A stretch of DNA of 64,000 nucleotides, taken from contig CAYFMR010000003.1 of the NCBI GenBank assembly GCA_964344295.1, positions 1-64,000 of the forward strand, in the 5' to 3' direction. The stretch's first letter is position 1; every line of letters starts with the position of its first letter. Shown here piece after piece: positions 33,754 through 43,047 of this stretch. The DNA comes from JAAYFJ01 sp964344295 (lineage in GTDB: Bacteria; Bacillota; Clostridia; Tissierellales; Peptoniphilaceae). Made by a program: the position numbers and the translations under genes. The notes under the pieces were generated by a model. The model saw nothing but the letters and a program-made list of their open reading frames with translations. It had not been told where the DNA came from and did no database searches.

Positions 33754-33799
33754 CCTAAAATAACCCTCCTCGTTCTAGGACGAGGAGGGTTATTTTAGG
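33754..33799. terminator. Bidirectional terminator after the PBP gene
   Basis: A perfect 19-bp inverted repeat (33754-33772 with 33781-33799) with an 8-base loop abuts the PBP stop codon. AAAATAA/TTATTTT flanks supply T runs in both directions. Confidence 0.88.
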
Positions 33800-36706
33800 T
33801 TAGTCGTCTTCAATCACATCGGGGTTAATAGGTGGGACGTACTCGTTATTTTCCGGCGGAGGTGTGTCGGTGGGATCCTCGAAGTGAGAATTAGGATCCG
33901 TGGTGTAATCATCATTTTCGTCTTCGTCTTGGTCGCCGTCTCGTGATTCTTGGTATTCTAGCCAGGTGTCGATGTTGTGGACATCACAAGTGGCCGAAGG
34001 GAAGTCAGAGGTGTCGTTTTTCGGTAATACCATGCGGCCAATGGATTCCGACGGACAATAGGGGCTGGGCAGTAGACCCGACTCGGTGCAGATTTCCACA
34101 GCAGTGTGTTGGTCACAGACTGTGGTGGGCATGTCTTCCGAGGCGCACATGCTAGAGGTCACGCCTCCGTGGGCATCTTCATAGCACAGTGCACCGGGGA
34201 GAAGTCCTGAGATGGAACACAGGGAGACTTCTTGGATGCCTTCAGGTTTGTCAAAAGTCATGATACTCTCTTTGCCTTCGTGAACGGATACCATCACATG
34301 GCGCCACAGTTTTGTGGCGGCTCCGGAGCCCTTGGTTAAGGTGATCTGGGGTGAATCGTTGCCAATCCAAGTAGAGGCTACATAGTAGGGGGTAAAACCG
34401 ACAAACCAGATATCGGCGTTTTTATCGGTGGTTCCCGTTTTACCGGCTGTGACCATGTTGTCCATGCGAGCGGCACCGGCGATTCCGTTGGAGACGGTGG
34501 TGCGCAGGATGTCTTTCATGACGTAGGCCACGGCGGGGGAAACGACACGCGTTTCTTGGGGCGTGTTGTCAATCAGGACGTTGCCGTTTTTGTCGAGGAT
34601 TTTGGTAAAGGACATGGGCTTGATGTAGACACCGTCGTTGGCAATCGAACCATAGGCCGCGGCGATGGCCAAGGGGGTGATGCCTTCTGTCATACCGCCC
34701 AGTGCCAATGCCGGGTTTTCGTCGTTGGTGACGGGATTTTCTTCTTTGGTGATGAAAGAGTCGCGATCTGGGTGGTCTTTGTCAATGATGCCCATGCGTT
34801 CCAGGTAGACTTTGACCTTGTCTATGCCAACGGCGTTTAAGGTCTGCACGGCTGCGGCATTGGAAGATTGCTCCACGGCACGACGTAAAGGGATGGATCC
34901 CCAGTAGCCCCCGTACCAGTTGCGGGGCCAAGAGGCACCGCCTATGTTTTTGACCGGTTCGTCGATCACAGCGGATCCGGCTGAATAGCCGTTATCTAAG
35001 GCCGGTAGATAGGAGACCAGCGGCTTCATGGAGGAACCAGGTTGACGGTGGGAGTCGGTGGCGCGGTTTAGAATGCGGTTACCGTCTACATCGCGACCGC
35101 CCATGAGGGCTTTGATTTCACCGGTGTGGTAGTCGATAATGACGGTGGCACTTTGCGGTTGCACAATGCCCTGCTTATGGAAACTGAAGAATTCATGACT
35201 GATGATGAGGTTGCCGTTTTCGTCTACTTGGTAGAACTGCGGTGTCTCATCTAGGTAAGCTTGCGCGATGTGGGCGGAAGCACCTTGTTGCTCATAGTAT
35301 TCCGGAGGAATGGTGATGGATCCCACAGCGTGTACCACGAGGGCCTTATCGTCGTTGATACTGTAGCAGTCACCGATATCCATATGGTTCGTGTAGGGCA
35401 TGACGACGGGGGTGTGAATGGCCAATCCCGATTCGTCTTTGGTGTAAGAGTCCGGTGAGAGGATTAGATCGTAGTTTTCGTTAAAGAGATTGGCCTTATT
35501 ATAGTAGAGAACGTGACCTGTTTTGTCGATGATGTTGCCGGAGCCGTCTCTGCTGATGTTGATGAGGATGGGACCGGAGGCATAGGAAGGATCACCATAG
35601 ACAATCTGGGTAAAGTTTTTGTAGATGTCTTCCAATTGTTTTTGCATGGGGACATCAACGGTGGAATAAATTTGTAGTCCACCGGTAAAGAGAATGTCCT
35701 GGGCCTGCTCGTAGGAGATGTTGTAGAGGTCGGCTAGGGCATAAGTTGCATCGGTCTTGACGTAGTCTACGAAGAAGTTGGTCATGTCATGATAGACTTT
35801 TTGCCCTGGTTTGATCGCTGAAGCGATATCTTCGCTTAGAGCCTCTTGGTATTGGGCATCATCAATTTTTCCCAGCTCGTGCATTTTGGAAAGGACGATC
35901 TTTTGTCGTTCCACTGCTTTGGGATTGTAGATGGCAATGAGGGTTTCTCCTAAGACATTGACTTCGCCGACGCGGATCATCGTGTCCGGGTCAAAGTCTT
36001 CCGGGCGGACGCGTAGATAAGGCGGGTAGTTGGTGGGACTTTTGACAATGCCTGCAAAGAGCGCCGCCTCCGCCAAGGTGAGGTCCTCCACATTTTTACT
36101 AAAGTAGGTTTGGGCGGCTTCTTGAACACCATAGGCCCCTTGTCCCAAGTTAATTCGGTTCAAATAGGCTTCGAGGATCTGCTCTTTACTCAGTGATTTT
36201 TCAATTTGCAGAGCTAAGTAGGCCTCTTTAATCTTACGGGTCATGGTTCTGTCGTTATTCAGGTAGAGGTTACGGGCCAGCTGTTGTGTCAACGTGGAGG
36301 CGCCGCGAACGATGTCGCGTTGTTTGAAGTTTTCCACGATAGCCGAAGCAATGCCATAGGGGTCGACACCATTGTGTTCCATAAATCGTTCGTCTTCAAT
36401 GGAGATAAAGGCCTCACGCAGGTAGGTGGGAATACGGTCGATGGAGACGATGGTGCGGTATTGTTCTGTTTGGATTTTTTCCAACAGTTCTCCCTGGTCA
36501 TCGTAGATGCGACTCGTTTGCTCCAAGCTGGCATTAATGTTTGACGGGTCAATGTCGGGCACGTCTTTTAAGATGGATGCCACTGCCCCAGCAATGACAA
36601 TGCCACCGACGACGAGGAGCATCAGAATGATGATCAAAATGATCTTTATGAATTTCCAGACGGTAAATCGTCTGGTCTTAGGTTGAGACTTGTCTTTTTT
36701 AGCCAT
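33800..36706 (-). CDS. Class A penicillin-binding protein (PBP1A family)
   Basis: This 968-residue bifunctional peptidoglycan synthase has a short basic cytoplasmic tail, one membrane helix (about 20-45), a GT51 glycosyltransferase domain (SIEDERFMEHNGVD with catalytic Glu, RGASTLTQQLARN, EAYLNRINLGQGAYG) and a transpeptidase domain with SSMK, SSN and KTGT motifs. After about residue 800 comes an unusual tail with seven Cys residues in repeated CxxSGLLP-type units and then an acidic Asp/Glu/Pro-rich end. Start 36706 follows AAGGAGG. Terminal Cys repeats occur in some clostridial PBP1 proteins; their role is unknown. Confidence 0.93.
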   Translation of the reverse strand: MAKKDKSQPKTRRFTVWKFIKIILIIILMLLVVGGIVIAGAVASILKDVPDIDPSNINASLEQTSRIYDDQGELLEKIQTEQYRTIVSIDRIPTYLREAFISIEDERFMEHNGVDPYGIASAIVENFKQRDIVRGASTLTQQLARNLYLNNDRTMTRKIKEAYLALQIEKSLSKEQILEAYLNRINLGQGAYGVQEAAQTYFSKNVEDLTLAEAALFAGIVKSPTNYPPYLRVRPEDFDPDTMIRVGEVNVLGETLIAIYNPKAVERQKIVLSKMHELGKIDDAQYQEALSEDIASAIKPGQKVYHDMTNFFVDYVKTDATYALADLYNISYEQAQDILFTGGLQIYSTVDVPMQKQLEDIYKNFTQIVYGDPSYASGPILINISRDGSGNIIDKTGHVLYYNKANLFNENYDLILSPDSYTKDESGLAIHTPVVMPYTNHMDIGDCYSINDDKALVVHAVGSITIPPEYYEQQGASAHIAQAYLDETPQFYQVDENGNLIISHEFFSFHKQGIVQPQSATVIIDYHTGEIKALMGGRDVDGNRILNRATDSHRQPGSSMKPLVSYLPALDNGYSAGSAVIDEPVKNIGGASWPRNWYGGYWGSIPLRRAVEQSSNAAAVQTLNAVGIDKVKVYLERMGIIDKDHPDRDSFITKEENPVTNDENPALALGGMTEGITPLAIAAAYGSIANDGVYIKPMSFTKILDKNGNVLIDNTPQETRVVSPAVAYVMKDILRTTVSNGIAGAARMDNMVTAGKTGTTDKNADIWFVGFTPYYVASTWIGNDSPQITLTKGSGAATKLWRHVMVSVHEGKESIMTFDKPEGIQEVSLCSISGLLPGALCYEDAHGGVTSSMCASEDMPTTVCDQHTAVEICTESGLLPSPYCPSESIGRMVLPKNDTSDFPSATCDVHNIDTWLEYQESRDGDQDEDENDDYTTDPNSHFEDPTDTPPPENNEYVPPINPDVIEDD

Positions 36707-36805
36707 TTCTTCCTCCTTTTTGCACATCCATTATAGCATAATATGTAAAGAGAACACCCCTTTGTCAAATGACAATACGGTTACAGTCAAGCCTTGAGAC
36801 TATGT

Positions 36806-36811
36806 TATAAT
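36806..36811 (+). promoter_or_regulatory. Candidate -10 box for hflX
   Basis: A perfect TATAAT lies 18 bases before the hflX ATG. The best upstream element, TTACAG at 36781, is spaced 19 bases, so the -35 is weak. Confidence 0.45.
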
Positions 36812-36829
36812 AATCAAATGAGGTGAATT

Positions 36830-38107
36830 ATGAAAGAAAAGGAACGCGTAATCATTGTAGTGGTGGATGACGGGTCTCTCGATGATGTAGAAGGCTTTAT
36901 CGAAGAGATGGAAGGGCTGGTAGAAGCTGCTGATGGCGAAGCCATTACGTCAGTGACGCAAAAAGTGACGAGACTTAACCCGGCGACGATAATCGGCACG
37001 GGAAAATTAAATGAAGTCAAAAATTATATTGATGAACTGGACGTGGACACGGCAGTTTTCTCCGTGGAGCTTTCCGGTAGTCAACTGCGCAATATAGAAA
37101 AAGTCTTGAAGGTGAAGGTGCTGGATCGCACGATGCTGATCTTGGATATTTTTGCCAGACGAGCCACGTCGGCAGAGGGCAAGTTGCAAGTATCGTTGGC
37201 CCAGTTGGAGTATCGTCTGCCTCGCCTGGCGGGTTTTGGGGAATCTCTCTCGCGTCTAGGTGGCGGCATTGGCACTAGGGGCCCTGGGGAGCAAAAGATT
37301 GAAACGGATCGTCGTCACATCAGACGAGAGATTGACAGCATCAAAGCCAAGCTCCGAGACGTGGAGCAGCGACGAGAGGTGCAGCGTAAAAGACGTCGCA
37401 AGCAGGACATTGCCGTGGTGGCCATTGTGGGCTACACCAATGCTGGTAAATCGACCATTCTAAATGGCATGTTGCGCTTAAATCAACGCACAGACGGTGC
37501 CGTGTTGGAAAAAGACATGGTCTTTGCCACCTTGGAACCGGGGATGCGCCGAGTGACGCTGCCTCGCGGAACGCCGGTGATTCTCGCTGACACCGTGGGC
37601 TTTGTGACCCACTTACCCACCGCTTTGGTGGAAGCGTTTAAAGGCACGTTGGAAGAGGTGAAGGAAGCGGATCTCATCGTGCAGGTGGTGGATGGAAGTG
37701 ATACCGGCTGGCAAAATCAGTGGGATACGACGATGCAGATTCTAGAAGATTTAGAGGCCCAAAAGATTCCACGCTTGGTGGCTTTAAATAAAATGGATTG
37801 CGTGGAAAATCATGAGCACCTTATTGGTTTTCCAGCTCCTGATGCCCTAATGATGTCAGCCAAAAAAGAAGAGGATCTGGTCACCCTGGCGGAATGGATC
37901 GAAAGCGAACTGCAGCGCCAAGGTGTGCCGGTGCAACTGCTCATCCCTTATCACAAAGCAGAAGTGCTCAACCATTTAATGAACAGCGGACGGTTTACGA
38001 TTGTGGAGCATACGACGGAAGGCAGCTTGGTGCAAGGCAGACTGCGGGAAGGGGAATTGGAGCATTATCGGTCCTATGACCTGATACAGATCAAGGAGGA
38101 CGTATGA
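36830..38107 (+). CDS. hflX: Ribosome-associated GTPase HflX
   Basis: This 425-residue GTPase rescues or splits stalled 70S ribosomes. The N-terminal HflX domain contains NPATIIGTGKLNEVKNYI and LDRTMLILDIFARRATSAEGKLQVSLAQLEYRLPRL in outline, with the GGIGTRGPGE loop. The G domain has GYTNAGKST (G1), TLEPG (switch), DTVGFV (G3), NKMD (G4) and MSAKK (G5). GAGGTG precedes the ATG. Its stop overlaps the next start by four bases. Confidence 0.95.
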   Translation: MKEKERVIIVVVDDGSLDDVEGFIEEMEGLVEAADGEAITSVTQKVTRLNPATIIGTGKLNEVKNYIDELDVDTAVFSVELSGSQLRNIEKVLKVKVLDRTMLILDIFARRATSAEGKLQVSLAQLEYRLPRLAGFGESLSRLGGGIGTRGPGEQKIETDRRHIRREIDSIKAKLRDVEQRREVQRKRRRKQDIAVVAIVGYTNAGKSTILNGMLRLNQRTDGAVLEKDMVFATLEPGMRRVTLPRGTPVILADTVGFVTHLPTALVEAFKGTLEEVKEADLIVQVVDGSDTGWQNQWDTTMQILEDLEAQKIPRLVALNKMDCVENHEHLIGFPAPDALMMSAKKEEDLVTLAEWIESELQRQGVPVQLLIPYHKAEVLNHLMNSGRFTIVEHTTEGSLVQGRLREGELEHYRSYDLIQIKEDV

Positions 38108-38751
38108 AACCGGATTATCAAACGGTAGCCAAGGTTGCCGAAGTCACATATGAGATAAAAAAATCCGTCTTTATCGCCCGATGCTTTCCCATCGAGACGG
38201 AAGAAGAGGCCAAGGCCTTAACCGAAGAGATCAAAAAAGACCGCTCGGCCACTCATCATTGCAGCGCCTATGTGGTGGGACTCACGTCTCCAGTGGAACG
38301 CTTCTTTGATGATGGAGAACCTTCCGGTACGGCAGGAATGCCGATTTTGGAAGTCCTGCGCAAAAGGGAGATGACCAATGTATTAGTGGTGGTGACCCGC
38401 TTTTTTGGCGGCATCAAACTGGGAGCACCCGGACTAGTACGGGCCTATGGACACGGCGCAAGCTTAGCTGTGGAGGCAGCAAAGCCTGTGGTGATGAAAG
38501 ATTACACGGATATAACTCTCACGTATGACTACACGGCGCACGGTCGCATGGAGTACTTGCTGATGGGACAGCGGGTATTGCTTTTGGATACGAGGTTTAC
38601 AGACAAGGTAGCGGTTGATTTGACAGCGGACTCCACCAAGCGAGAAGCACTGGAGAGTAGCTGGACGGAAGCTACCGGTGGACAGATATGCATTGACCAT
38701 ACGGGCCACCGCTACGTGCCGACGCTGGATGGAAAACCCATCGAAGTGTAA
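38104..38751 (+). CDS. YigZ/IMPACT family protein
   Basis: This 215-residue protein has the IMPACT N-terminal domain: KKSVFIARCFPIETEEEA, HHCSAYVVG, RFFDDGEPSGTAGMPILEVL and VVVTRFFGGIKLGAPGLVRAYG. A C-terminal DUF1949-like ferredoxin fold follows. YvyE/YigZ relatives may regulate translation or act on nucleic acids; the function is not settled. It overlaps hflX by four bases and AAGGAGG precedes its start, so the two are co-transcribed. Confidence 0.92.
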   Translation: MKPDYQTVAKVAEVTYEIKKSVFIARCFPIETEEEAKALTEEIKKDRSATHHCSAYVVGLTSPVERFFDDGEPSGTAGMPILEVLRKREMTNVLVVVTRFFGGIKLGAPGLVRAYGHGASLAVEAAKPVVMKDYTDITLTYDYTAHGRMEYLLMGQRVLLLDTRFTDKVAVDLTADSTKREALESSWTEATGGQICIDHTGHRYVPTLDGKPIEV

Positions 38752-38815
38752 GCAACAAAGGACGCTTGGGTATAAATCAATCAAACGACAACCTGAAGCT
38801 GGAAAGGAGCTAACA

Positions 38816-39199
38816 ATGGACTTAAAACAAACGATGCTGGAACAAAAAAACTGGGCCGTGGTCGGAGCTACGACAAACCGGGAACGCTATGGATATAAAA
38901 TTTTGAAGTCGCTGGAAAAACACGGATATCACGTCGTGGGGATTTCGCCAAAATATGAGGAAATCGATGATATCCTTTGCTACAAAAGCCTATCAGATCT
39001 GCCAGAGAAACCGGACGTCGTCAATGTGGTCGTGAACCCGGCGATTGCCAAAAATATTTTGCAAGAAGCGAAAGATTTGGGCATTTCTTATATTTTCTTC
39101 CAACCGAACAGCTATGATGAAGAGACCTTGGCACTGGGGAGAAAACTGGGGCTGGAAATGCTAACTAACGACTGCATCTATAAAACGTTGGAGGAATAG
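38816..39199 (+). CDS. CoA-binding domain protein
   Basis: This 127-residue single-domain Rossmann protein is of the CoA_binding_2 type: WAVVGATTNRERYGYKI near 13-29, GYHVVGISPKYEEI and a C-terminal TNDCIYK. The Cys in NDCI is typical of the family. Relatives include YccU. Function is unknown, though CoA binding has been shown for related proteins. ATG 38816 follows GGAAAGGAG. It is three bases upstream of nadE. Confidence 0.88.
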   Translation: MDLKQTMLEQKNWAVVGATTNRERYGYKILKSLEKHGYHVVGISPKYEEIDDILCYKSLSDLPEKPDVVNVVVNPAIAKNILQEAKDLGISYIFFQPNSYDEETLALGRKLGLEMLTNDCIYKTLEE

Positions 39200-39202
39200 A
39201 CT

Positions 39203-39925
39203 ATGAAAGCACAAGACATCGAAAAAACGGCTGGAGATCTGGTGTCCTGGTTGCAAGACCTCTTGGAAAAGACCGGGGCGCAAGGGTTTGTGTTTGGTCT
39301 AAGCGGTGGCATTGACTCAGCTGTCGTAGCGGCAGCAGCGAGGGCGGCGACCCCTCATGCCGTGGGCATCATCATGCCCTGCGAGAGCAACCCAGAGGAC
39401 GAAGCGCATGCCAGATTGGTAGCCCAGGCCATAGACCTGACGACGGAAAGGGTAGATCTGACGGAGACATATCGCGCATTGAAAGCCGCTTTACCAGTCA
39501 TTTCTCATGAAATGGCTTTGGCAAACCTAAAACCCCGCCTGCGAATGACAACCTTATATGCCTATGCCCAAGCACATAACCTGTTGGTCTTGGCAGGGAG
39601 CAATCGATCTGAGTTTTACACCGGATACTTTACCAAGTTCGGCGACAGCGCCTGTGATGCTTTCCCCATTGCCGATTTGCTCAAGCGAGAAGTGTATGCA
39701 CTGGCCCGCTATTTTGCCATTCCGATGGAAATTATCGAAAAAAAACCTACAGCAGGGTTGTGGGAAGGCCAGACCGACGAAGAGGAGATGGGCTTTTCCT
39801 ATGATGTATTGGATGCTTACATCGCCGGAGAAGCCAAGCCTGATCCGGAAACCAAGGAGAAAATCGATGGCATGCACCGACGTTCTGCACATAAACGGGT
39901 GTTTCCGCCAATTTTTCGTGCGTAG
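39203..39925 (+). CDS. nadE: Ammonia-dependent NAD synthetase NadE
   Basis: This 240-residue N-type ATP pyrophosphatase amidates deamido-NAD. The PP-loop is FGLSGGIDSAVVAAAA near residue 32, and GSNRSEFYTGYFTKFGDSACD is the second signature. There is no N-terminal nitrilase (glutaminase) domain, which glutamine-dependent NadE proteins of 550 or more residues carry. It therefore uses NH4+ directly. This form is common, but here it fits a window in which all amidations look ammonia-fed. Confidence 0.95.
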   Translation: MKAQDIEKTAGDLVSWLQDLLEKTGAQGFVFGLSGGIDSAVVAAAARAATPHAVGIIMPCESNPEDEAHARLVAQAIDLTTERVDLTETYRALKAALPVISHEMALANLKPRLRMTTLYAYAQAHNLLVLAGSNRSEFYTGYFTKFGDSACDAFPIADLLKREVYALARYFAIPMEIIEKKPTAGLWEGQTDEEEMGFSYDVLDAYIAGEAKPDPETKEKIDGMHRRSAHKRVFPPIFRA

Positions 39926-39977
39926 ATGACTTGAGTGTGGTATGATAAGGTGGAAATTTTTAGAAAGGGTGAACCCT

Positions 39978-40706
39978 GTGGCAGGACATTCAAAGTGGAA
40001 TAATATTAAGAATAGAAAAGGAAAAGAAGACGCCAAACGAGCTAAGATCTTCACGAAGTTGGGTCGCTCGATTATTGTGGCCGCCCGAGAAGGTGGACCG
40101 GATCCCGATTATAATCCGGCATTGAAAGCGGCGATTGAAAAGGCAAAAGCGGAAAATATGCCTAATGACAACATTGAAAGGGCCATTAAAAAAGCGACAG
40201 GCGATGAAAGCGACGCCCATTACGAAGAAGTGCGCTATGAAGGCTATGGACCCGGTGGTGTGGCCGTGATTGTAGATTGCTTGACGGATAATCGTAATCG
40301 TACGGCGGCAAATGTGCGTCATGCCTTTGAAAAATATGATGGTAACTTAGGGCAAACCGGTTGCGTTTCGTTTATGTTTCAAAAACAAGCATTCTTTGCG
40401 ATTGAACGCGGAAATATAGCTGATGAAGATGAGTTGAGTCTTTTAGCTATGGAGCTAGATGCCGATGACATTCAGCTTTCCGAAGAAGGGGCAGAAATTT
40501 ACACGGCTCCTGAAAAGTTCCAAGCCATGAAAGAAGGCTTAGAGGAAGCTGGCTATGCGCTTACCATGGCAGAAATCAGCTTTGAGCCTCAGACGACGAC
40601 GGTGTTAACGGATGAAGAGATGTCGAAAAAAATGGAAAAGATGATCGATATGCTGGAAGACGATGACGACGTGCAAGAGGTCTATCATAACTGGGATATG
40701 GAATAA
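39978..40706 (+). CDS. YebC/TACO1 family protein
   Basis: This 242-residue protein begins at GTG 39978 with AAAGGGTG seven bases upstream. The N-terminal AGHSKWNNIKNRK is the invariant family start. NMPNDNIERAIKKATG and YEGYGPGGVAVIVDCLTDNRNRTAANVRHAF follow. YebC proteins act as transcription factors or relieve ribosome stalling at proline runs. It is followed by a terminator. Confidence 0.95.
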   Translation: MAGHSKWNNIKNRKGKEDAKRAKIFTKLGRSIIVAAREGGPDPDYNPALKAAIEKAKAENMPNDNIERAIKKATGDESDAHYEEVRYEGYGPGGVAVIVDCLTDNRNRTAANVRHAFEKYDGNLGQTGCVSFMFQKQAFFAIERGNIADEDELSLLAMELDADDIQLSEEGAEIYTAPEKFQAMKEGLEEAGYALTMAEISFEPQTTTVLTDEEMSKKMEKMIDMLEDDDDVQEVYHNWDME

Positions 40707-40710
40707 AGAT

Positions 40711-40733
40711 AAAGCACTCTTCGGAGTGCTTTT
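40711..40733 (+). terminator. Rho-independent terminator after the yebC-like gene
   Basis: AAAGCACTC and GAGTGCTTT enclose a stable TTCG tetraloop, followed by T residues. Confidence 0.85.
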
Positions 40734-40765
40734 CTGCATAAGGTGCAGGGTGCCTTTTCCTGTGA

Positions 40766-40771
40766 TATAAT
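40766..40771 (+). promoter_or_regulatory. Candidate -10 box for the macrodomain gene
   Basis: A perfect TATAAT lies 24 bases before the macrodomain ATG and just after a terminator, marking a new transcript. The -35 is not clear. Confidence 0.45.
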
Positions 40772-40794
40772 GAGAGAGCAAAGTGAGGTGCAAG

Positions 40795-41322
40795 ATGAAG
40801 ATTATTGTACAAAAAGGTGATCTCACCGAAAAAGAGGTCGACGCCATCGTCAATGCGGCCAATCATTCACTGTTAGGCGGCGGTGGAGTGGACGGCGCCA
40901 TTCATCGCAAGGCGGGCCCAAAGCTAAGGGAGTATAACAAAGGACTAGGTGGCTGTGAAACGGGGCAAGCCAAGCTATCTCCTGGATTTCAATTGCCGGC
41001 TAAATACGTCATTTCAACAGTGGGACCCATCTGGGGCCAGCCTTATGAAGAAAAAGAAAAGCTGCTTCGCAGCTGCTATACAAATTCGCTGCAACTGGCA
41101 ATGGAACAGGGGTTGCGTACGGTGGCCTTTCCATCCATCAGCACAGGGGTCTATGGTTATCCTGTAGAACAGGCGGCCAAAGTGGCTATGAAAGCCATTT
41201 TAGATTTTGGTCAAGCCCATCCGGATGCCCTAACCTGTGTCTACATGGTGAACTTTAGTGAAATGGACCGAGCCGTATATCAGCAAGCTTTAGATGGGCT
41301 GTTAGAAGGAGAATGTCGATGA
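40795..41322 (+). CDS. Macrodomain (ADP-ribose-binding) protein
   Basis: This 175-residue protein is a MacroD/YmdB-type fold. ADP-ribose contact motifs are IVNAANHSLLGGGGVDGAIHRKAG in outline (Asn-Ala-Ala-Asn, then a Gly-rich loop with Val-Asp) and the phosphate loop PSISTGVYGYP. It probably removes ADP-ribose from proteins or O-acetyl-ADP-ribose. ATG 40795 has GAGGTG upstream. It overlaps the GH18 gene by four bases. No ADP-ribosyltransferase or sirtuin partner is nearby. Confidence 0.92.
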   Translation: MKIIVQKGDLTEKEVDAIVNAANHSLLGGGGVDGAIHRKAGPKLREYNKGLGGCETGQAKLSPGFQLPAKYVISTVGPIWGQPYEEKEKLLRSCYTNSLQLAMEQGLRTVAFPSISTGVYGYPVEQAAKVAMKAILDFGQAHPDALTCVYMVNFSEMDRAVYQQALDGLLEGECR

Positions 41323-42992
41323 AAAAACGAAAAAAAGGAAGAAAAGGCAAGAGTGGACTTTTTCTCGTCCTCATCATCGCGTTATTAGTGGTTGCCACGG
41401 TGTTTTTCATCCGTGGTGCAGGAAATAAACCCAAAAAAATCGTCACCCTGGAAGGACTAAATGCCGTTTATGAAGAACAACTATTAGATGCCTCCGACTT
41501 TGATCGCATTGACGGACAGGTCTATTTAAGCTACGATTTTATCAAGGCCAACTTAGATCCGGAGATTGCCTATGATAAAGGGGAATCCACTGTGATCATC
41601 ACCCATGGCGATGAGGTGAAACGCTTGCCACTAAACTCGCCGACAGGCTGGGTCAATGAAAAAGAATTTTCCATTCGTGATCCACTGATTGAAAAGAACG
41701 GCAAAATCTTGTTGCCCATCGAGACGTTTATCTATCTCTATGATGTGAACTTGCGTTACATTGACGACCAAGAGCTCATTGTGATCGACCGAACCGATAC
41801 CAACTACTTGCAGGGCACTGTGTTGGTAGATCAGCTGGGCATTGCCTCATCCTTAGACAAAGATGCCGTCATCTACGCAGAAGTGCCGAAGGGCGAACGT
41901 GTCTATGTGTATGAAGAATACGACAGGTGCTACAAAGTGCGCAGCGCCGAGGGAATTCCTGGCTATGTACCTAAAGATGCCATTAAGTTGGATCTGAAGT
42001 CCAGACAGTATAAAGAAGCATTGCCGAAGAGGGATGAGGGACAACTGCCCCCATCCCCTTTGATTAATTTGACCTGGGATTATACCTATGGCAAGCTGGA
42101 AGATGGTTCTACGGCCACATATATGCAGGGCATTAACGTGGTCTCCCCCATGTGGTTTAGCATTGGCGACGAAGCCGGTAACTTAATCGACCGGGGGCAC
42201 GAGGACTATGCGGCAGCTTATCACGCCCAAGGAGTTTCCATCTGGGGTGCCTTGGATAATCAGTTTAACGCAGACTTGACCAAGGCATTTTTAGGTAGTT
42301 CCCGAGCTCGCAGTAATGCCATTGCTCAACTGATGTATCTGGTGGATGTCTATGGACTAGACGGCATCAATATTGACTTTGAACAATTTTATCCGGAAGA
42401 AAGAGAAGCGATGGTGCAATTTACTAGGGAGCTATCCATCAATCTGCGCGCAAGGGGTAAAGTCTCCTCCATCGATGTGAATGCGGCTTCAGACCGTGAT
42501 GAATGGGCGAGAGAGTTTGACCGTAAATCCTTAAGTGAAGCAGTGGATTATGTGTGCCTCATGGCTTATGACCAACACTGGGCAGGTTCGCCGACCGCCG
42601 GTTCTGTAGCCCAATACCGCTGGGTGGAAAACAGCATTAACGGACAATTCCGCTCTATGCCGCCGGAGAAAATCATCCTGGGCATGCCCTTGTACACCAG
42701 GTTATGGATTGAGGAAAATGGGTCTGTCACGTCACGCGCCATCGGGATGGAAACGGCAGAAGAGATTGTCAGCTCCCGTGGTCTAACACCGCAGTGGGAC
42801 GAAGAATCTCGGCAGTATGTCGTTACCTATGAAGAAGACGGAAAACTCTACCGCATGTGGCTAGAAACGGAAGAATCCTTGACACAGCGAATCTCTTTAG
42901 TCCATAAGTACGGTTTAGCAGGCGCAGCCACGTGGCGCAAGGGATTTGAGAAGCCGGAGATATGGGCAAGCATTGACAAATCGTTATTTTAA
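41319..42992 (+). CDS. Membrane-anchored GH18 family hydrolase with SH3-like domain
   Basis: This 557-residue protein has a basic N-terminus, one membrane helix (about 15-33), a copper-amine-oxidase-N-like domain (about 45-165), an SH3-like wall-binding domain (about 185-230) and a GH18 barrel (about 245-555). The catalytic motif reads DGINIDFE with the general-acid Glu present. Relatives such as YaaH/SleL cut spore or wall glycans after muramic-lactam or GlcNAc; the substrate here is unknown. ATG 41319 is seven bases from AAGGAG; ATG 41313 is too close. It is co-transcribed with the macrodomain gene. Confidence 0.88.
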   Translation: MKKRKKGRKGKSGLFLVLIIALLVVATVFFIRGAGNKPKKIVTLEGLNAVYEEQLLDASDFDRIDGQVYLSYDFIKANLDPEIAYDKGESTVIITHGDEVKRLPLNSPTGWVNEKEFSIRDPLIEKNGKILLPIETFIYLYDVNLRYIDDQELIVIDRTDTNYLQGTVLVDQLGIASSLDKDAVIYAEVPKGERVYVYEEYDRCYKVRSAEGIPGYVPKDAIKLDLKSRQYKEALPKRDEGQLPPSPLINLTWDYTYGKLEDGSTATYMQGINVVSPMWFSIGDEAGNLIDRGHEDYAAAYHAQGVSIWGALDNQFNADLTKAFLGSSRARSNAIAQLMYLVDVYGLDGINIDFEQFYPEEREAMVQFTRELSINLRARGKVSSIDVNAASDRDEWAREFDRKSLSEAVDYVCLMAYDQHWAGSPTAGSVAQYRWVENSINGQFRSMPPEKIILGMPLYTRLWIEENGSVTSRAIGMETAEEIVSSRGLTPQWDEESRQYVVTYEEDGKLYRMWLETEESLTQRISLVHKYGLAGAATWRKGFEKPEIWASIDKSLF

Positions 42993-42998
42993 TTGAAC

Positions 42999-43026
42999 TT
43001 GCAACGTTTTTTTGATAAAATAATAT
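42999..43026 (+). promoter_or_regulatory. Promoter upstream of the PLC-asnA transcript
   Basis: TTGCAA (42999-43004) and TAATAT (43021-43026) are spaced by 16 bases, about 20 bases before the ATG of the Zn-PLC family gene. No terminator precedes it, so GH18 read-through is also possible. Confidence 0.6.
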
Positions 43027-43047
43027 ACCGAGAAAGAGGGTGTTTGG

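Noticed and set aside
33595..33798. A 67-codon frame downstream of pckA
   Set aside because: It runs into the perfect inverted repeat of a terminator, has no ribosome binding site and no family resemblance.
41319..42992. GH18 catalytic motif with Asn (DGINIDFE) taken as an inactive enzyme
   Set aside because: The general-acid Glu and the neighbouring Asp are present, and as far as I recall Asn at this position is seen in spore-cortex type GH18 proteins, so there is no case for inactivity.
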